In this document: in pieces, positions 34,295 to 43,324 of the stretch | Position numbering within the stretch: position 1 is the stretch's first letter | Layout: every line of letters starts with the position of its first letter | Assembly (NCBI RefSeq): GCF_004803465.1 | Contig: NZ_SRSF01000001.1 | Location: 248,501 to 312,500, forward strand | Source of the DNA: Neolewinella litorea | GTDB lineage: Bacteria > Bacteroidota > Bacteroidia > Chitinophagales > Saprospiraceae | Length of the DNA: 64,000 nucleotides | Direction: 5' to 3' | Notes under the pieces: generated by a model | Database searches by the model: none | The model's input: only the letters and a program-made list of their open reading frames with translations | What the model was told of the DNA's origin: nothing | Position numbers and translations under genes: made by a program

Positions 34295-36106
34295 ATGAAC
34301 ACCGGTGCGTTCATCACCACCTGCCGCCGGCTCGGGGCCGGCGAGCGCGACCCGGAAGTGGCCGACCAGGCCTTCCTGGCCGTGGCCGATACCATGACCG
34401 TCAGGTACGCTATCCCGTTTCCCGCCACCGTACAGCGGACCTTTGACCGGCGCGACACGCCCTCACGCACGCGGCGGGGGCAGTGGCACGAGATGGTGCA
34501 GCACCTGACCGACCTCAATTATCTGTCAATTGACACCTTTCAGCTCTGGCACCAGGCCAGGGCCGGTAACCAGGAGCCGCCACCCAAGATTCTATTATCA
34601 GTGGTAGAAGCCGTGGGCCGGTTCGTGGCGGAGGACGATTACCCAGGTTACGCACTGATCCCTTCGTTTCCGCGCGGTCATTTATCGGGGCGCCTCGACT
34701 GGGTGGAAGAATACATCGTCACGGTAGTTTACCGTCTGGCCCTCTACACCTCCTTCGACGGTGACACCGAGGTGCGGCCCCGGTACCGGATCGGTGAGCA
34801 AACGGCGTACGGCCGCTCGCTGGCTTTTCGGCTGCGGGTATACTTTCACCATTACCGCCGGCAGTTCTCCCGTCAGCGCACGACCTATCTGGAGTGGGAA
34901 CACTTGCCGTTGCTCTACCAGCTTGACAATTCCCTGGGCGGCACGTACAAGGAACTGCTGCCGGAACGTGACGCGGTTTTCCTGCACGTAAGTTTGCAGG
35001 AATTACTGCTGAACGGCCCCAAGCTTTTCGACGCCTTCCGGCGGGCCAACAAATTCCTGCCCAATGCCTCAGGCGATTATTACCTCCAGTACCGGATAGC
35101 GGAAGCGGACGGCGACACCGATGAAATGAGCCGGCGGGAGGAGAAACTCGCCCGGCGGGCCGACCGGCGCATCCGGCGCAGTGAGTTGCACGCCGACACC
35201 GGGGGCAATCACCTGGGCATCCGCCTGCTGCAACTGGCCCTCTGGCGGTCGGGATTCTACACCGGCATGCTGGACGGTGACTTTGGGCCTGTATCCCACC
35301 GGGCAGTGCTGGCGCTGGTGGCCCAGGAGCGGGACCACGGCGATTGGAAGGACCGCAAGCTCGACCGGGTGGTCGTGAAAGCTACCGAGGCCGGGAGCTG
35401 GCTGGTCGACCTGAAACTGGTCGGTCGCCTGCTCGACGCGTACGCACCGCCGGGCGAGGCGGAGGCAGAGCGGGAAGAGAACGAAATATGGGATAGCCTA
35501 CGGGCTAGCGGCAGGGAGGACGTACTTGATCAGCGCTTTGCCGAACGACAACGCGAAGTAAGCATGGCCTACGGACAGCCGGAGCAACATCCCTTCAGGC
35601 GGGTGTACTTTGGATTGCGGAGTCTGATCCGCGGAGCATTTCGGGCAGTAGGGCGGATCGTCGCCTGGGTGGCCGGGGCGGTGGAGACAATCCTTGGGGC
35701 GGTGTTTGACTTCGTGAAAGCCCTCGCCAAACGGCTGCAGGAGGGAATCGGCCTGTTTTTCACCGGCTTTCGGTATTTCGGACATTTTTTGCTCGGCAGA
35801 CCCTTCGTGTCACTCGGTAATCCGGTCGGCCAAACCCATCCGGTCATGATCACCCGCTACCGGATCGATTTTGATGTCGTCAATCTGGTCGACGCCGCCG
35901 TTTCCGACGACGACCTCCTGCGGCACCGGGCGTACATCCGACGTATGACCGAGGGCGCAGTTTATTTCCTGGACACAACCATTGCGGTCATCCGGCTGAT
36001 TGCTACCCTGCAACCGCCCATGGGGTGGCTGCGTCTCGGGGTGCTGGTAGCTCGCTGCGTCCGCGACTTGTTGCGGCGCGAGGGCGAAACGGTCCCGGTG
36101 GTCTGA
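34295..36106 (+). CDS. Large protein with peptidoglycan-binding-like repeat and hydrophobic C-terminus
   Basis: 603 residues from ATG 34295. Residues 1-300 are soluble and rich in Arg/Tyr, with no recognised fold. About 305-345 is a peptidoglycan-binding-type repeat (LGIRLLQLALWRSGFYTGMLDGDFGPVSHRAVLALV). A charged coiled segment (about 380-430) follows, then amphipathic to hydrophobic helices around 445-510 (AFRAVGRIVAWVAGAVETILGAVFDFVKAL). A final soluble part ends GETVPVV. It looks able to touch both peptidoglycan and membrane. No known family; effector, pore or wall-anchored apparatus are all open. Confidence 0.6.
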   Translation: MNTGAFITTCRRLGAGERDPEVADQAFLAVADTMTVRYAIPFPATVQRTFDRRDTPSRTRRGQWHEMVQHLTDLNYLSIDTFQLWHQARAGNQEPPPKILLSVVEAVGRFVAEDDYPGYALIPSFPRGHLSGRLDWVEEYIVTVVYRLALYTSFDGDTEVRPRYRIGEQTAYGRSLAFRLRVYFHHYRRQFSRQRTTYLEWEHLPLLYQLDNSLGGTYKELLPERDAVFLHVSLQELLLNGPKLFDAFRRANKFLPNASGDYYLQYRIAEADGDTDEMSRREEKLARRADRRIRRSELHADTGGNHLGIRLLQLALWRSGFYTGMLDGDFGPVSHRAVLALVAQERDHGDWKDRKLDRVVVKATEAGSWLVDLKLVGRLLDAYAPPGEAEAEREENEIWDSLRASGREDVLDQRFAERQREVSMAYGQPEQHPFRRVYFGLRSLIRGAFRAVGRIVAWVAGAVETILGAVFDFVKALAKRLQEGIGLFFTGFRYFGHFLLGRPFVSLGNPVGQTHPVMITRYRIDFDVVNLVDAAVSDDDLLRHRAYIRRMTEGAVYFLDTTIAVIRLIATLQPPMGWLRLGVLVARCVRDLLRREGETVPVV

Positions 36107-36136
36107 CGATGCGAATTCGCCCCGGGGTGGCAGTGG

Positions 36137-36997
36137 CTAGTTCTGTGGGGTACGGGCCGATTCGAACAGATGAAGCAGGTCGCCCATTCGTTCCACGAGT
36201 TCGGAGCGGTCGACGATGAAATCGAGGAAGCCGTGTTCCAGAAGAAATTCCGAGGTCTGGAATCCTTCGGGCAGTTCTTTCTTGATGGTTTCCTTCACTA
36301 CGCGCGGACCGGCGAAGGCGATCAGGGCCTCGGGTTCCGCGAGATTGATGTCGCCCAGCATCGCATAACTGGCCGTGACACCGCCCGTGGTGGGGTCGGT
36401 CATCAGGCTGAAATAAGGTACGCCCGCCTTGGCCAATTGACTCAGTTTGGCGCTGGTCTTGGCCATCTGCATCAGGCTGAAGGCGGCCTCCATCATGCGG
36501 GCACCTCCGGTCTTGCTGATGATCAGCAGGGGGGTGCGGGTCTTGCGGGCCTCATCGATGGCGAAGGCGATCTTTTCGCCTACGACGCTACCCATACTGC
36601 CACCGATGAAACTGAAGTCCATACAGGCTACCAGCAGGGGGCGGCGGTTGAGTTTGCCGCGGGCCACGCGGATTGCATCGTTCAGGCCGGTTTTTTTCTT
36701 GGCGGCTTTGAGGCGATCCTTGTAAGATTTCAGGTCCTTGAACTGCAGTACGTCCACGGCTTCCATGTCGGCCTCGTACTCTTCAAAATTGCCGTCGAAC
36801 AGCAGGTTGAAGTACTCCTGCGAGCCGATCCGCTCGTGGTAGTTGCAGCTGGGGCATTTGAAGAAATTCTCCCGCAGTTCCTTGCGGGTGACGGTTTCGC
36901 TGCACCGCGGGCACTTGTACCATAAGCCTTCCGGGGCTTCTTTCTTGTTACGCGTGGCGGTCTGAATACCGTCTTTGAGTCTTTTGAACCATCCCAT
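36137..36997 (-). CDS. accD: Acetyl-CoA carboxylase carboxyltransferase subunit beta
   Basis: 286 residues from ATG 36997 (MGWFKRLK). The N-terminal zinc ribbon has Cys29, Cys32, Cys48 and Cys51. The crotonase-type carboxyltransferase core includes DFSFIGGSMGSVVGEKI, SKTGGARM.EAAFSLMQMAKTSA and SLMTDPTTGGVTASYAMLGD.NLAEP.ALIAFAGPRV. It works with AccA, which is not in the window, in malonyl-CoA synthesis. Preceded by a strong -7 element. Confidence 0.97.
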   Translation of the reverse strand: MGWFKRLKDGIQTATRNKKEAPEGLWYKCPRCSETVTRKELRENFFKCPSCNYHERIGSQEYFNLLFDGNFEEYEADMEAVDVLQFKDLKSYKDRLKAAKKKTGLNDAIRVARGKLNRRPLLVACMDFSFIGGSMGSVVGEKIAFAIDEARKTRTPLLIISKTGGARMMEAAFSLMQMAKTSAKLSQLAKAGVPYFSLMTDPTTGGVTASYAMLGDINLAEPEALIAFAGPRVVKETIKKELPEGFQTSEFLLEHGFLDFIVDRSELVERMGDLLHLFESARTPQN

Positions 36998-37003
36998 AGG
37001 GGG

Positions 37004-37011
37004 CAAAGGTA
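37004..37011 (-). promoter_or_regulatory. -7 promoter element of accD
   Basis: Minus-strand TACCTTTG, perfect TAnnTTTG, six bases upstream of ATG 36997. A TTG at 37034-37036 is about 22 bases further upstream and could be the -33 element. Confidence 0.65.
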
Positions 37012-37019
37012 CAGCAAGC

Positions 37020-37466
37020 CTAATTACTTCGCAGCAACACCACGCCACCAATGATGGCGGCGATGCCCACCACCCGCATCCAATTGACCGACTGCGCCGG
37101 AATACCCATCAGTCCGTAATGGTCGATAACCAGGCTGAAGACCATCTGCCCAGCCACTGTCAGGCCGATGGTGACGGCCACCCCCAGGCGCGGAGCGAGC
37201 ACGATAATGGCGAACACGTAGAACCCCCCCAGTACGCCCCCGAGCCAGTAGAACCAGGGCAATTCGAACGCACGGCGTAAATTACCCAACGGAACCCCGG
37301 CCACCAGGCAATAGGCGAAAAGGGCAATACCCCCGGTCACGAAGGAAATCAGGGCTCCGTAGACCGGACTATTAACCGCTTTGCCCATCCCGCTGTTGAG
37401 CCCGGCCTGTACCGCCAGCATGGCACCCGCGACAACCGCCATCAAAAAAAGGAGTAATTGCTGCAT
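37020..37466 (-). CDS. DMT-family transporter (DUF606/YdcZ type)
   Basis: 148 residues made of five hydrophobic helices, starting with ATG 37466 (MQQLLLFLMAVVAGAMLAVQAGLN). The helix sequence AVQAGLNSGMGKAVNSPVYGALISFVTGGIALFAYCL and the C-terminal VNWMRVVGIAAIIGGVVLL are typical of the short DUF606 transporters, which dimerise. Substrate unknown. Divergent from the next gene with about 45 bases between them. Confidence 0.88.
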   Translation of the reverse strand: MQQLLLFLMAVVAGAMLAVQAGLNSGMGKAVNSPVYGALISFVTGGIALFAYCLVAGVPLGNLRRAFELPWFYWLGGVLGGFYVFAIIVLAPRLGVAVTIGLTVAGQMVFSLVIDHYGLMGIPAQSVNWMRVVGIAAIIGGVVLLRSN

Positions 37467-37483
37467 GGCCGGGTGGTACTCTG

Positions 37484-37491
37484 TATGTTTG
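37484..37491 (+). promoter_or_regulatory. -7 promoter element of the 165-residue protein gene
   Basis: TATGTTTG, perfect TAnnTTTG, 20 bases before ATG 37512. Confidence 0.55.
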
Positions 37492-37511
37492 TCGCCCCAA
37501 AGTAGAAAGTA

Positions 37512-38009
37512 ATGCTGAGAGAATTCAACAACCTGACCGCCGAAGAGCAACAACTCATGTTCGACGCCATACCCTTGATCGTGATCCTCGTAGGGGCGGC
37601 CGACAACGTACTGGACGAGGTGGAGCTCACGGAGGCGCAGCGTCTGGCTGACATTCGTACCTACAATACCCGCGGCCGCCTCAACGCCTATTACGAAAAG
37701 ATCGACGAGGGCCTGTCGGCTCGCATCCAGGAACTCTACAACGGAATGCAGAACGGCGTCGAGCAGCGCGAGAAGTACATCGTCAAGGAACTGAGCAAGC
37801 TCAACGATATCCTGCCTAAGCTGCGGGAACCCTACGGTTACTTGTACTACCACAACTTCCGCACCTTTGCCCGCCACATCGCCGAAAGCCACGGCGGCTT
37901 CCTGCGCTTCATCACCGTAGGGCCGAAAGAGGCCAAGGTCATGGAACTGCCCATGATCAAACCGATCCCCAAGCCCCCGGAAGATGAGTACCCCAACCTG
38001 CTGAAGTAG
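37512..38009 (+). CDS. Conserved hypothetical soluble protein, possibly TerB-like
   Basis: 165 residues, mostly alpha-helical. LMFDAIPLIVILVGAADNVLDEVEL resembles the TerB-fold helix with a metal-site-like acidic pair, but I cannot confirm the family. No signal peptide. The C-terminus is Pro-rich (PIPKPPEDEYP). Its own promoter element lies in the short divergent gap. Function unknown. Confidence 0.65.
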   Translation: MLREFNNLTAEEQQLMFDAIPLIVILVGAADNVLDEVELTEAQRLADIRTYNTRGRLNAYYEKIDEGLSARIQELYNGMQNGVEQREKYIVKELSKLNDILPKLREPYGYLYYHNFRTFARHIAESHGGFLRFITVGPKEAKVMELPMIKPIPKPPEDEYPNLLK

Positions 38010-38202
38010 CACGGGAAAATGGTATGGGCCTGGTTTATACCCTTCTAAAAAGTGGTTTGGGCGTTTATCTTTTGCGCTCTGCGCTCACCCCCTTGTTGGC
38101 CAGCCTCGCCGACAACCAGGTGTCGCCTCCGTTGGTCGTCTTGACCTGACCGGAGATAGCGGCGACCTAAATCTGTGGACCACTTCGTGCCGGGTATTCT
38201 GT

Positions 38203-38247
38203 CGCGCCCCGAGCCGCAGCCCCCCTTTCGGGGCCGGCCGGGGCGCG
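38203..38247. repeat. GC-rich inverted repeat
   Basis: Nine perfect bases CGCGCCCCG (38203-38211) pair with CGGGGCGCG (38239-38247). The 27-base loop itself contains a further GC hairpin. It lies in the 300-base gap between the 165-residue gene and the symporter, just upstream of the symporter promoter. It could be a terminator of the upstream transcript (followed by TCCGTTTTG) or a regulator-binding site. Confidence 0.5.
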
Positions 38248-38252
38248 TCCGT

Positions 38253-38284
38253 TTTGCCGTATGGGGTGTGTTAAGGTATTTTCG
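38253..38284 (+). promoter_or_regulatory. Promoter of the dicarboxylate symporter
   Basis: TTTG (38253-38256) and TATTTTCG (38277-38284, one mismatch to TAnnTTTG) are 20 bases apart, the spacing of the Bacteroidota -33/-7 promoter. The start codon is 25 bases downstream. Confidence 0.6.
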
Positions 38285-38309
38285 GCCCTTACCCCAACAA
38301 ACTACTTGC

Positions 38310-39614
38310 ATGAAAAAGCTGGCATTGCATTGGCAAATACTCATCGGCATGGCGCTTGGTGTAGGGTTCGGTGTGCTGGCGGCCTCCCTGGGTTGGGGTG
38401 ACTTTGTCGGCGACTGGATCAAGCCATTCGGTACCATCTTCATCAACAGCCTGAAGCTGATCGCCATCCCCCTAATCGTTGCTTCCCTTATCAAGGGCAT
38501 CACCGACCTGAAGGACATCAGTAAACTCAGTTCGATGGGCGTGCGGACCATCGGTCTGTATATCTGTACCACGGTGGTGGCCATTGTCCTCGGCCTCGTC
38601 ATTGTCAACGTAGTAGGCCCGGGTGAGGGGCTGGACCAGACCACGCGCGACAACCTCTTGAACGATTTTGCGGCGGACGCGGGTGCCAGGATCACAGACG
38701 CTTCGCGGCAAGCTGAGGCGGGTCCCCTTCAGGCATTGGTCGATCTGGTTCCGGAAAACATCGTGGGGGCCGCGAGCAGCAACGGCAACATGCTGCAGGT
38801 GATCTTTTTCGTAATCTTCTTTGCTGTCGGCCTTATCCTGGTGGACCCGAAAAAAGCCCAGCCGGTCAAGGATTTCTTTGACGGCGTTAACGAGGTGGTC
38901 CTGAAACTCATCGACCTGATCATGCTGGCGGCTCCGGTCGGGGTTTTCGCCCTGCTGGCCAGCCTGGTGGTGGAAGCACCCAGCAAGGACCTCTTTGTTG
39001 CCCTGATCATGTACAGTGCCTGCGTACTCGCTGGATTGGCGATTATGGTTTTTGTCGTGTACCCCACGCTGGTCAAAGTGTTCACCGGCGTGAGCTACGG
39101 CAACTTTATGTCGGGTATCAGTCCGGCCCAACTCCTGGCCTTCAGTACCAGTTCGAGCGCGGCCACATTGCCGGTGACCATGGAGAGGGTGGAGGAGCAC
39201 CTGGGCGTAGATGAAGAAGTAACCTCTTTTGTACTGCCCATCGGCGCTACCATCAATATGGACGGTACCAGCCTGTACCAGGCAGTGGCGGCGGTGTTCA
39301 TCGCCCAGGCCTATGGCATAGAACTGGGGTTAGGTGCGCAGCTCACGATTATTACCACCGCCCTGGCCGCCAGTATCGGCTCGGCGGCCGTGCCCGGTGC
39401 GGGTATGGTTATGCTGGTTATCGTGCTGGCGCAGGCGGGTATCCCGGAAGTGGGGCTGGCACTAATCTTTGCGGTGGACCGACCGCTCGACATGTGCCGC
39501 ACGGTGGCTAACGTTACCGGCGACGCTACCGTGGCCATGCTGGTCGCCAAATCCGTAGACAAACTGGGTGATCCCAAAGAGCGGAAGTTGGACGACTACT
39601 ACGTCGAAGCCTAG
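38310..39614 (+). CDS. Dicarboxylate/amino acid:cation symporter (DAACS)
   Basis: 434 residues from ATG 38310. Glutamate/aspartate/C4-dicarboxylate:Na+/H+ symporter fold with about eight membrane helices and two hairpins. LKLIAIPLIVASLIKGI, the serine-rich re-entrant loop FSTSSSAATLPVT, the PIGATINMDGT motif and PLDMCRTVANVTGDA are the diagnostic substrate- and cation-site blocks. A long Asp/Ala-rich loop (about 100-155) is inserted before helix 4. Which dicarboxylate is carried is unknown. Confidence 0.93.
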   Translation: MKKLALHWQILIGMALGVGFGVLAASLGWGDFVGDWIKPFGTIFINSLKLIAIPLIVASLIKGITDLKDISKLSSMGVRTIGLYICTTVVAIVLGLVIVNVVGPGEGLDQTTRDNLLNDFAADAGARITDASRQAEAGPLQALVDLVPENIVGAASSNGNMLQVIFFVIFFAVGLILVDPKKAQPVKDFFDGVNEVVLKLIDLIMLAAPVGVFALLASLVVEAPSKDLFVALIMYSACVLAGLAIMVFVVYPTLVKVFTGVSYGNFMSGISPAQLLAFSTSSSAATLPVTMERVEEHLGVDEEVTSFVLPIGATINMDGTSLYQAVAAVFIAQAYGIELGLGAQLTIITTALAASIGSAAVPGAGMVMLVIVLAQAGIPEVGLALIFAVDRPLDMCRTVANVTGDATVAMLVAKSVDKLGDPKERKLDDYYVEA

Positions 39615-39619
39615 AACGG

Positions 39620-40150
39620 TTAGTTCTGCTGCTGCACCTCGATCTGGGCCAGGCGGTAGAAACCGTCGCCCATTTCCAGTTGCGACTGGTACCCCAGGGG
39701 TACCTCCTCGAAATCCCGGTTGGCGTTGCGAAGCCGTACCCCGAAGACATAATTGCCGGCGGGGAATTCCGACGGCACGTCAAAGTTGTAGCTCAGCCAG
39801 TTGGCCAGGTGCAGTTCACCGACCGTATTGGCCCCGGAGGGGATCGACCACACCTTGCGTTCCGGGCCTTCCAGTACCACGTCCATGGTGTAGCGCGCGT
39901 TGGGGTCCACGCTGCCGACCGTCCGCCATTCCATCTGTGCTTCGAAGGACTCGCCGGCACTAACCGTATGGGGCAGGTTGATGGCGTAGACGTAGTGGCC
40001 CACACCGTCGACCGGTTGCTCTACTACGGAGTCGCTCAGATCGATATCCTGACGATTCCCGCTGTCGCAGCCGAACAGGTACAAAGCCAGGGCGAGGGAG
40101 CAGCAAATGCCCCGAAAGGTGATGAAAAAGCGGGTAGGGGAGAGGGGCAT
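39620..40150 (-). CDS. Hypothetical lipoprotein
   Basis: 176 residues. A signal peptide with lipobox LFGC (ALALYLFGCDS) predicts membrane anchoring. The mature part looks like an all-beta Ig-like sandwich (HYVYAINLPHTVSAGESFEAQMEWRT, YTMDVVLEGPE, FPAGNYVFGVRLRN). No family recognised. Convergent with the symporter gene, five bases apart. Confidence 0.7.
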   Translation of the reverse strand: MPLSPTRFFITFRGICCSLALALYLFGCDSGNRQDIDLSDSVVEQPVDGVGHYVYAINLPHTVSAGESFEAQMEWRTVGSVDPNARYTMDVVLEGPERKVWSIPSGANTVGELHLANWLSYNFDVPSEFPAGNYVFGVRLRNANRDFEEVPLGYQSQLEMGDGFYRLAQIEVQQQN

Positions 40151-40371
40151 GGGCTGGGTTTGTGATAAAATCCCTTTTTGCGGGGGAATGGTTCACCAGC
40201 GTTAGGAGGTAATGTGCTTTTGTCCCTACCTTGGCTGACAGATCCGGACCCGGGGCTAGCTTTTGTACGGGACGGTCAGTATTAGGAGTAGTGCTCGGAC
40301 AAGTTTGTCGACTCACCGTCGTTCTTAACCCACATCGTCTGTTCCACTTACGACGCCAAACCACTTAGTTG

Positions 40372-42120
40372 ATGAGATCACTTTTCGTATTGCTCTTGCT
40401 CTTTCTGTGGGGGCAGAGTTACGCCGAACAGATATTTCTGCTCTATGATGGGGCGTGCGGTGCCCAACTGCGCTACCAACGCACCGTGGCGGATAGTCCG
40501 CGGATGGACTACTATTCCTACAGCCTGCCCGCCGGCTTCGGCATGCGGATAATGCTGGAAACCGACGGCGAAGGAGCCGCCGTACAGCAACAACTCCCCG
40601 AAGGCTATTTGCAGTGCAGTGATGCACGATTGACGACCGAGCTGGCCGACCGGATCAACGAAGCCCAGGACCATTTCTTTATCGTACAGCCCCTGGCCGA
40701 GGGAGGCTACCGGATTGAACCGGTGGTCATGGCTGCGGTAATGGAAGAAATGGGCACCAGCATCCGCTACCGGTCTCCCTTTGCCGTTTTTGCGTTCGAC
40801 ACCGAGAACAGCGTGATCGGCATTAACCTGGACAACGGAAACGAAGGCGCTACCGTCACCTTTGAAGGAATGGAAGGTCAGGGCTGCCAGGCCAGCTACC
40901 TGCTGCGGCAGTACAACCCCGGTGCGGCCTACCCCTACATCGTTTACCGCCTCGTACCGGGTCTTGGCATCGTGGAACGGCAACTCACCGGCGACGGCAG
41001 GTCAAATCAGGATGAAACGATCGCCGCCAGCCAGGTGGACGATTTGCCCTTGGCCGACTACCTGGAGGCACAGTGCGCCAACAGACAACGGGAGGTATCT
41101 TTCGTACCCCTCTACATTGACGCCCAGGCGGAATCGGGCCAATCCGTCACCGAATCTTCAAAGCCGGTCATCAGCAGCCCGGCCGCCAAGGTGGTTCCGG
41201 TATCTACATCGACCGTCGAGACCGTCGATCTTTCCGAAACTCAATTGCCCGTAACTGAACACGAGGTAGCCCGGGGCGAAACCCTTTACGCCATTGCCCG
41301 CCGTTACGGCGTCAGCGTGGAAGACATCAAGCGTAACAATGGACTGCGCGACAACACCATCTTCGTCGGGCAGCGCTTGCGCATAGATTCCGATGCCGCG
41401 GTTGCCGAGCCGGTGGTTGCCGATCCGATCGTGGAGGAGCGCCCCCTGTACTCGCCCCCCGTGCGGGTTCCGGCAAACGAGCCGACGCCCGATCCCATCG
41501 TCGCGGTTCCGGGAATCAGTGCCTCTTCGGCGGACTATGCCGGTTCAGATTACCATATCGTACAACCGGGGGAAACCTTCGCCAGTCTGGCGCTGCGGTA
41601 CGGCTATACGACCCAGCGGTTCAAGGCTTTTAACAATCTGAGCGATGCTCAGGTGGCCCGTGTCGGGCAGCGGCTGAAAACCACGGATTGTACCTGCCCC
41701 ACTGTTTCTGAGGACCCAGTCCAGCCCGGCGGGGGCAATCCTATGCCGGAACCTCCGCGACCGAGCGATTACGTAACTGGTACGCCAACGCCGCCGGCCC
41801 CGGTCCGCAATGAAGCTGCCTACCCGTCTTACTATCCGCCCCCTCCGGTAGTAGCCCCTGCCCCCAACGTGATTGCCCCGGCTGCGACTCCGGTGGAGCA
41901 TCGTCCGCAGGCCGGCACCTCCCCGGCCTACGCTTCGCCGCCCCCACCCGCTTACGGTGCGCCCGTGCAGCAAAACCGGGCCATTCATATCGTGCAGGAA
42001 GGGGATAGTCTGTATGGGATCGCTCGCCAGTACCGGCTTACGGTAGAGGAGCTTCGTACGCTGAATGCGCTGGAATCCGCCGACGTAATCGTACCCTACC
42101 AGAAGCTGTATGTAAACTAA
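40372..42120 (+). CDS. Exported protein with three LysM domains
   Basis: 582 residues. The ATG 40372 start gives a signal peptide (RSLFVLLLLFLWGQSYA). The N-terminal 240 residues are a beta-rich region I do not recognise. Three LysM repeats follow: about 300-345 (EVARGETLYAIARRYGVSVEDIKRNNGL), about 396-440 (HIVQPGETFASLALRYG), and 536-582 at the very C-terminus (HIVQEGDSLYGIARQY). Pro-rich linkers separate the second and third. LysM binds peptidoglycan, so this is probably a periplasmic wall-binding protein. No catalytic domain is evident. Confidence 0.88.
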   Translation: MRSLFVLLLLFLWGQSYAEQIFLLYDGACGAQLRYQRTVADSPRMDYYSYSLPAGFGMRIMLETDGEGAAVQQQLPEGYLQCSDARLTTELADRINEAQDHFFIVQPLAEGGYRIEPVVMAAVMEEMGTSIRYRSPFAVFAFDTENSVIGINLDNGNEGATVTFEGMEGQGCQASYLLRQYNPGAAYPYIVYRLVPGLGIVERQLTGDGRSNQDETIAASQVDDLPLADYLEAQCANRQREVSFVPLYIDAQAESGQSVTESSKPVISSPAAKVVPVSTSTVETVDLSETQLPVTEHEVARGETLYAIARRYGVSVEDIKRNNGLRDNTIFVGQRLRIDSDAAVAEPVVADPIVEERPLYSPPVRVPANEPTPDPIVAVPGISASSADYAGSDYHIVQPGETFASLALRYGYTTQRFKAFNNLSDAQVARVGQRLKTTDCTCPTVSEDPVQPGGGNPMPEPPRPSDYVTGTPTPPAPVRNEAAYPSYYPPPPVVAPAPNVIAPAATPVEHRPQAGTSPAYASPPPPAYGAPVQQNRAIHIVQEGDSLYGIARQYRLTVEELRTLNALESADVIVPYQKLYVN

Positions 42121-42166
42121 TCGGGTCCCGCCTACCTTCTAGGGTGAACTACCTTTCTCCCCCTCC

Positions 42167-43324
42167 ATGGTTGCACTATTATTATTTGCCCTTATTTCGA
42201 TCGCTTTCAGTTTCCTCTGTTCGATTTTTGAGGCCGTACTGCTTTCGATCACCCCCAGCTACGTTCAGCTCAAGGTCCAGGAAGGGGGGCGTACCGGGGA
42301 ATTACTCCAGCAATTCAAGAGGGAGATCAACGAGCCGCTTACGGCCATCCTTTCCCTCAATACAGTTGCCCATACCGTAGGTGCCATTTTGGTAGGTGCC
42401 AGTACGGGAGCGGCCTTTGGCGAGGGTGGATTCGTTCTCCCCGTCATTGGATACGCTATATCGTACGAAGTGATCGTGAGTATCGTGATGACCCTGGCCA
42501 TCCTGATCTTCTCGGAGATCATCCCCAAAAACCTTGGCGCAACGTACTGGAAACAGCTGGCCCCCTTTACCGTGAAATCACTGGATATCCTGGTGAAGAT
42601 ATTCAAGGCCCTCGGCATTGTCTGGGTTTCCAACAAGATCAACCAAAGCCTCGGCGGCCGCGATGCTCACACGACCGCCCTCACCCGAGTGGAGTTCGCC
42701 ATGATGGCCGAAGCCCAGACCGAACAGGGAGAACTGAAGGAGGAAGAAGGCCGCATTCTGCGTAACCTGCTGAATTTCGAATCCCTGACCGTACACGACG
42801 TGATGACCCCCCGAACGGTGGTCGTCGGCGCATGGTCCACCCTGACCATTCGGGAGTTCTACGATAAGTTCGACAACAGCCCCTTTAGTCGCTACCCCAT
42901 ATTCGGCGAGACCCGTGATCAGGTATTGGGCTACGTCCTGAAAGATATGGTCTACAAGGCCATCATCGAGAAGCGGGACAACGAACCGGTCCTTTCACTC
43001 GTACGCGATTTGCTGACCGTTCCCCAAGACACCTCCCTGCATCACCTCATCGATCGGATGCTGGAGCGACGTGAGCCCGTTGCCCTGGTGGTGGATGAGT
43101 TTGGTGGCATGGAAGGATTGGTCACCATGGAAGATGCCATGGAGACCCTGCTAGGACTGGAAATAATGGACGAGATGGACAGCACTCAGGATATGCAGCG
43201 GCTCGCGCGGGAGCGATGGCGCGCCAGGGCCCGTGCCATGGGAATGGACATCCCCGAGTCGAACCCCGAAGTTAATCCGGAAGGAACTCCGGGGGAACAG
43301 CCCCGCGCAACCCCAGCTCAATAG
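42167..43324 (+). CDS. CNNM/DUF21-CBS family membrane protein
   Basis: 385 residues. DUF21 membrane domain (about 1-170; four helices, with FSEIIPKNLGA) followed by a CBS pair (HDVMTPRTVVVGAW, PFSRYPIF, VLGYVLKDM, EPVALVVDEFGGMEGLVTMEDAMETLLG). The C-terminal CorC_HlyC domain of larger relatives is missing; the protein ends in a charged tail. Relatives are linked to Mg2+/Co2+ homeostasis. TACCTTTC nine bases before the ATG may be a promoter element. Confidence 0.88.
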   Translation: MVALLLFALISIAFSFLCSIFEAVLLSITPSYVQLKVQEGGRTGELLQQFKREINEPLTAILSLNTVAHTVGAILVGASTGAAFGEGGFVLPVIGYAISYEVIVSIVMTLAILIFSEIIPKNLGATYWKQLAPFTVKSLDILVKIFKALGIVWVSNKINQSLGGRDAHTTALTRVEFAMMAEAQTEQGELKEEEGRILRNLLNFESLTVHDVMTPRTVVVGAWSTLTIREFYDKFDNSPFSRYPIFGETRDQVLGYVLKDMVYKAIIEKRDNEPVLSLVRDLLTVPQDTSLHHLIDRMLERREPVALVVDEFGGMEGLVTMEDAMETLLGLEIMDEMDSTQDMQRLARERWRARARAMGMDIPESNPEVNPEGTPGEQPRATPAQ

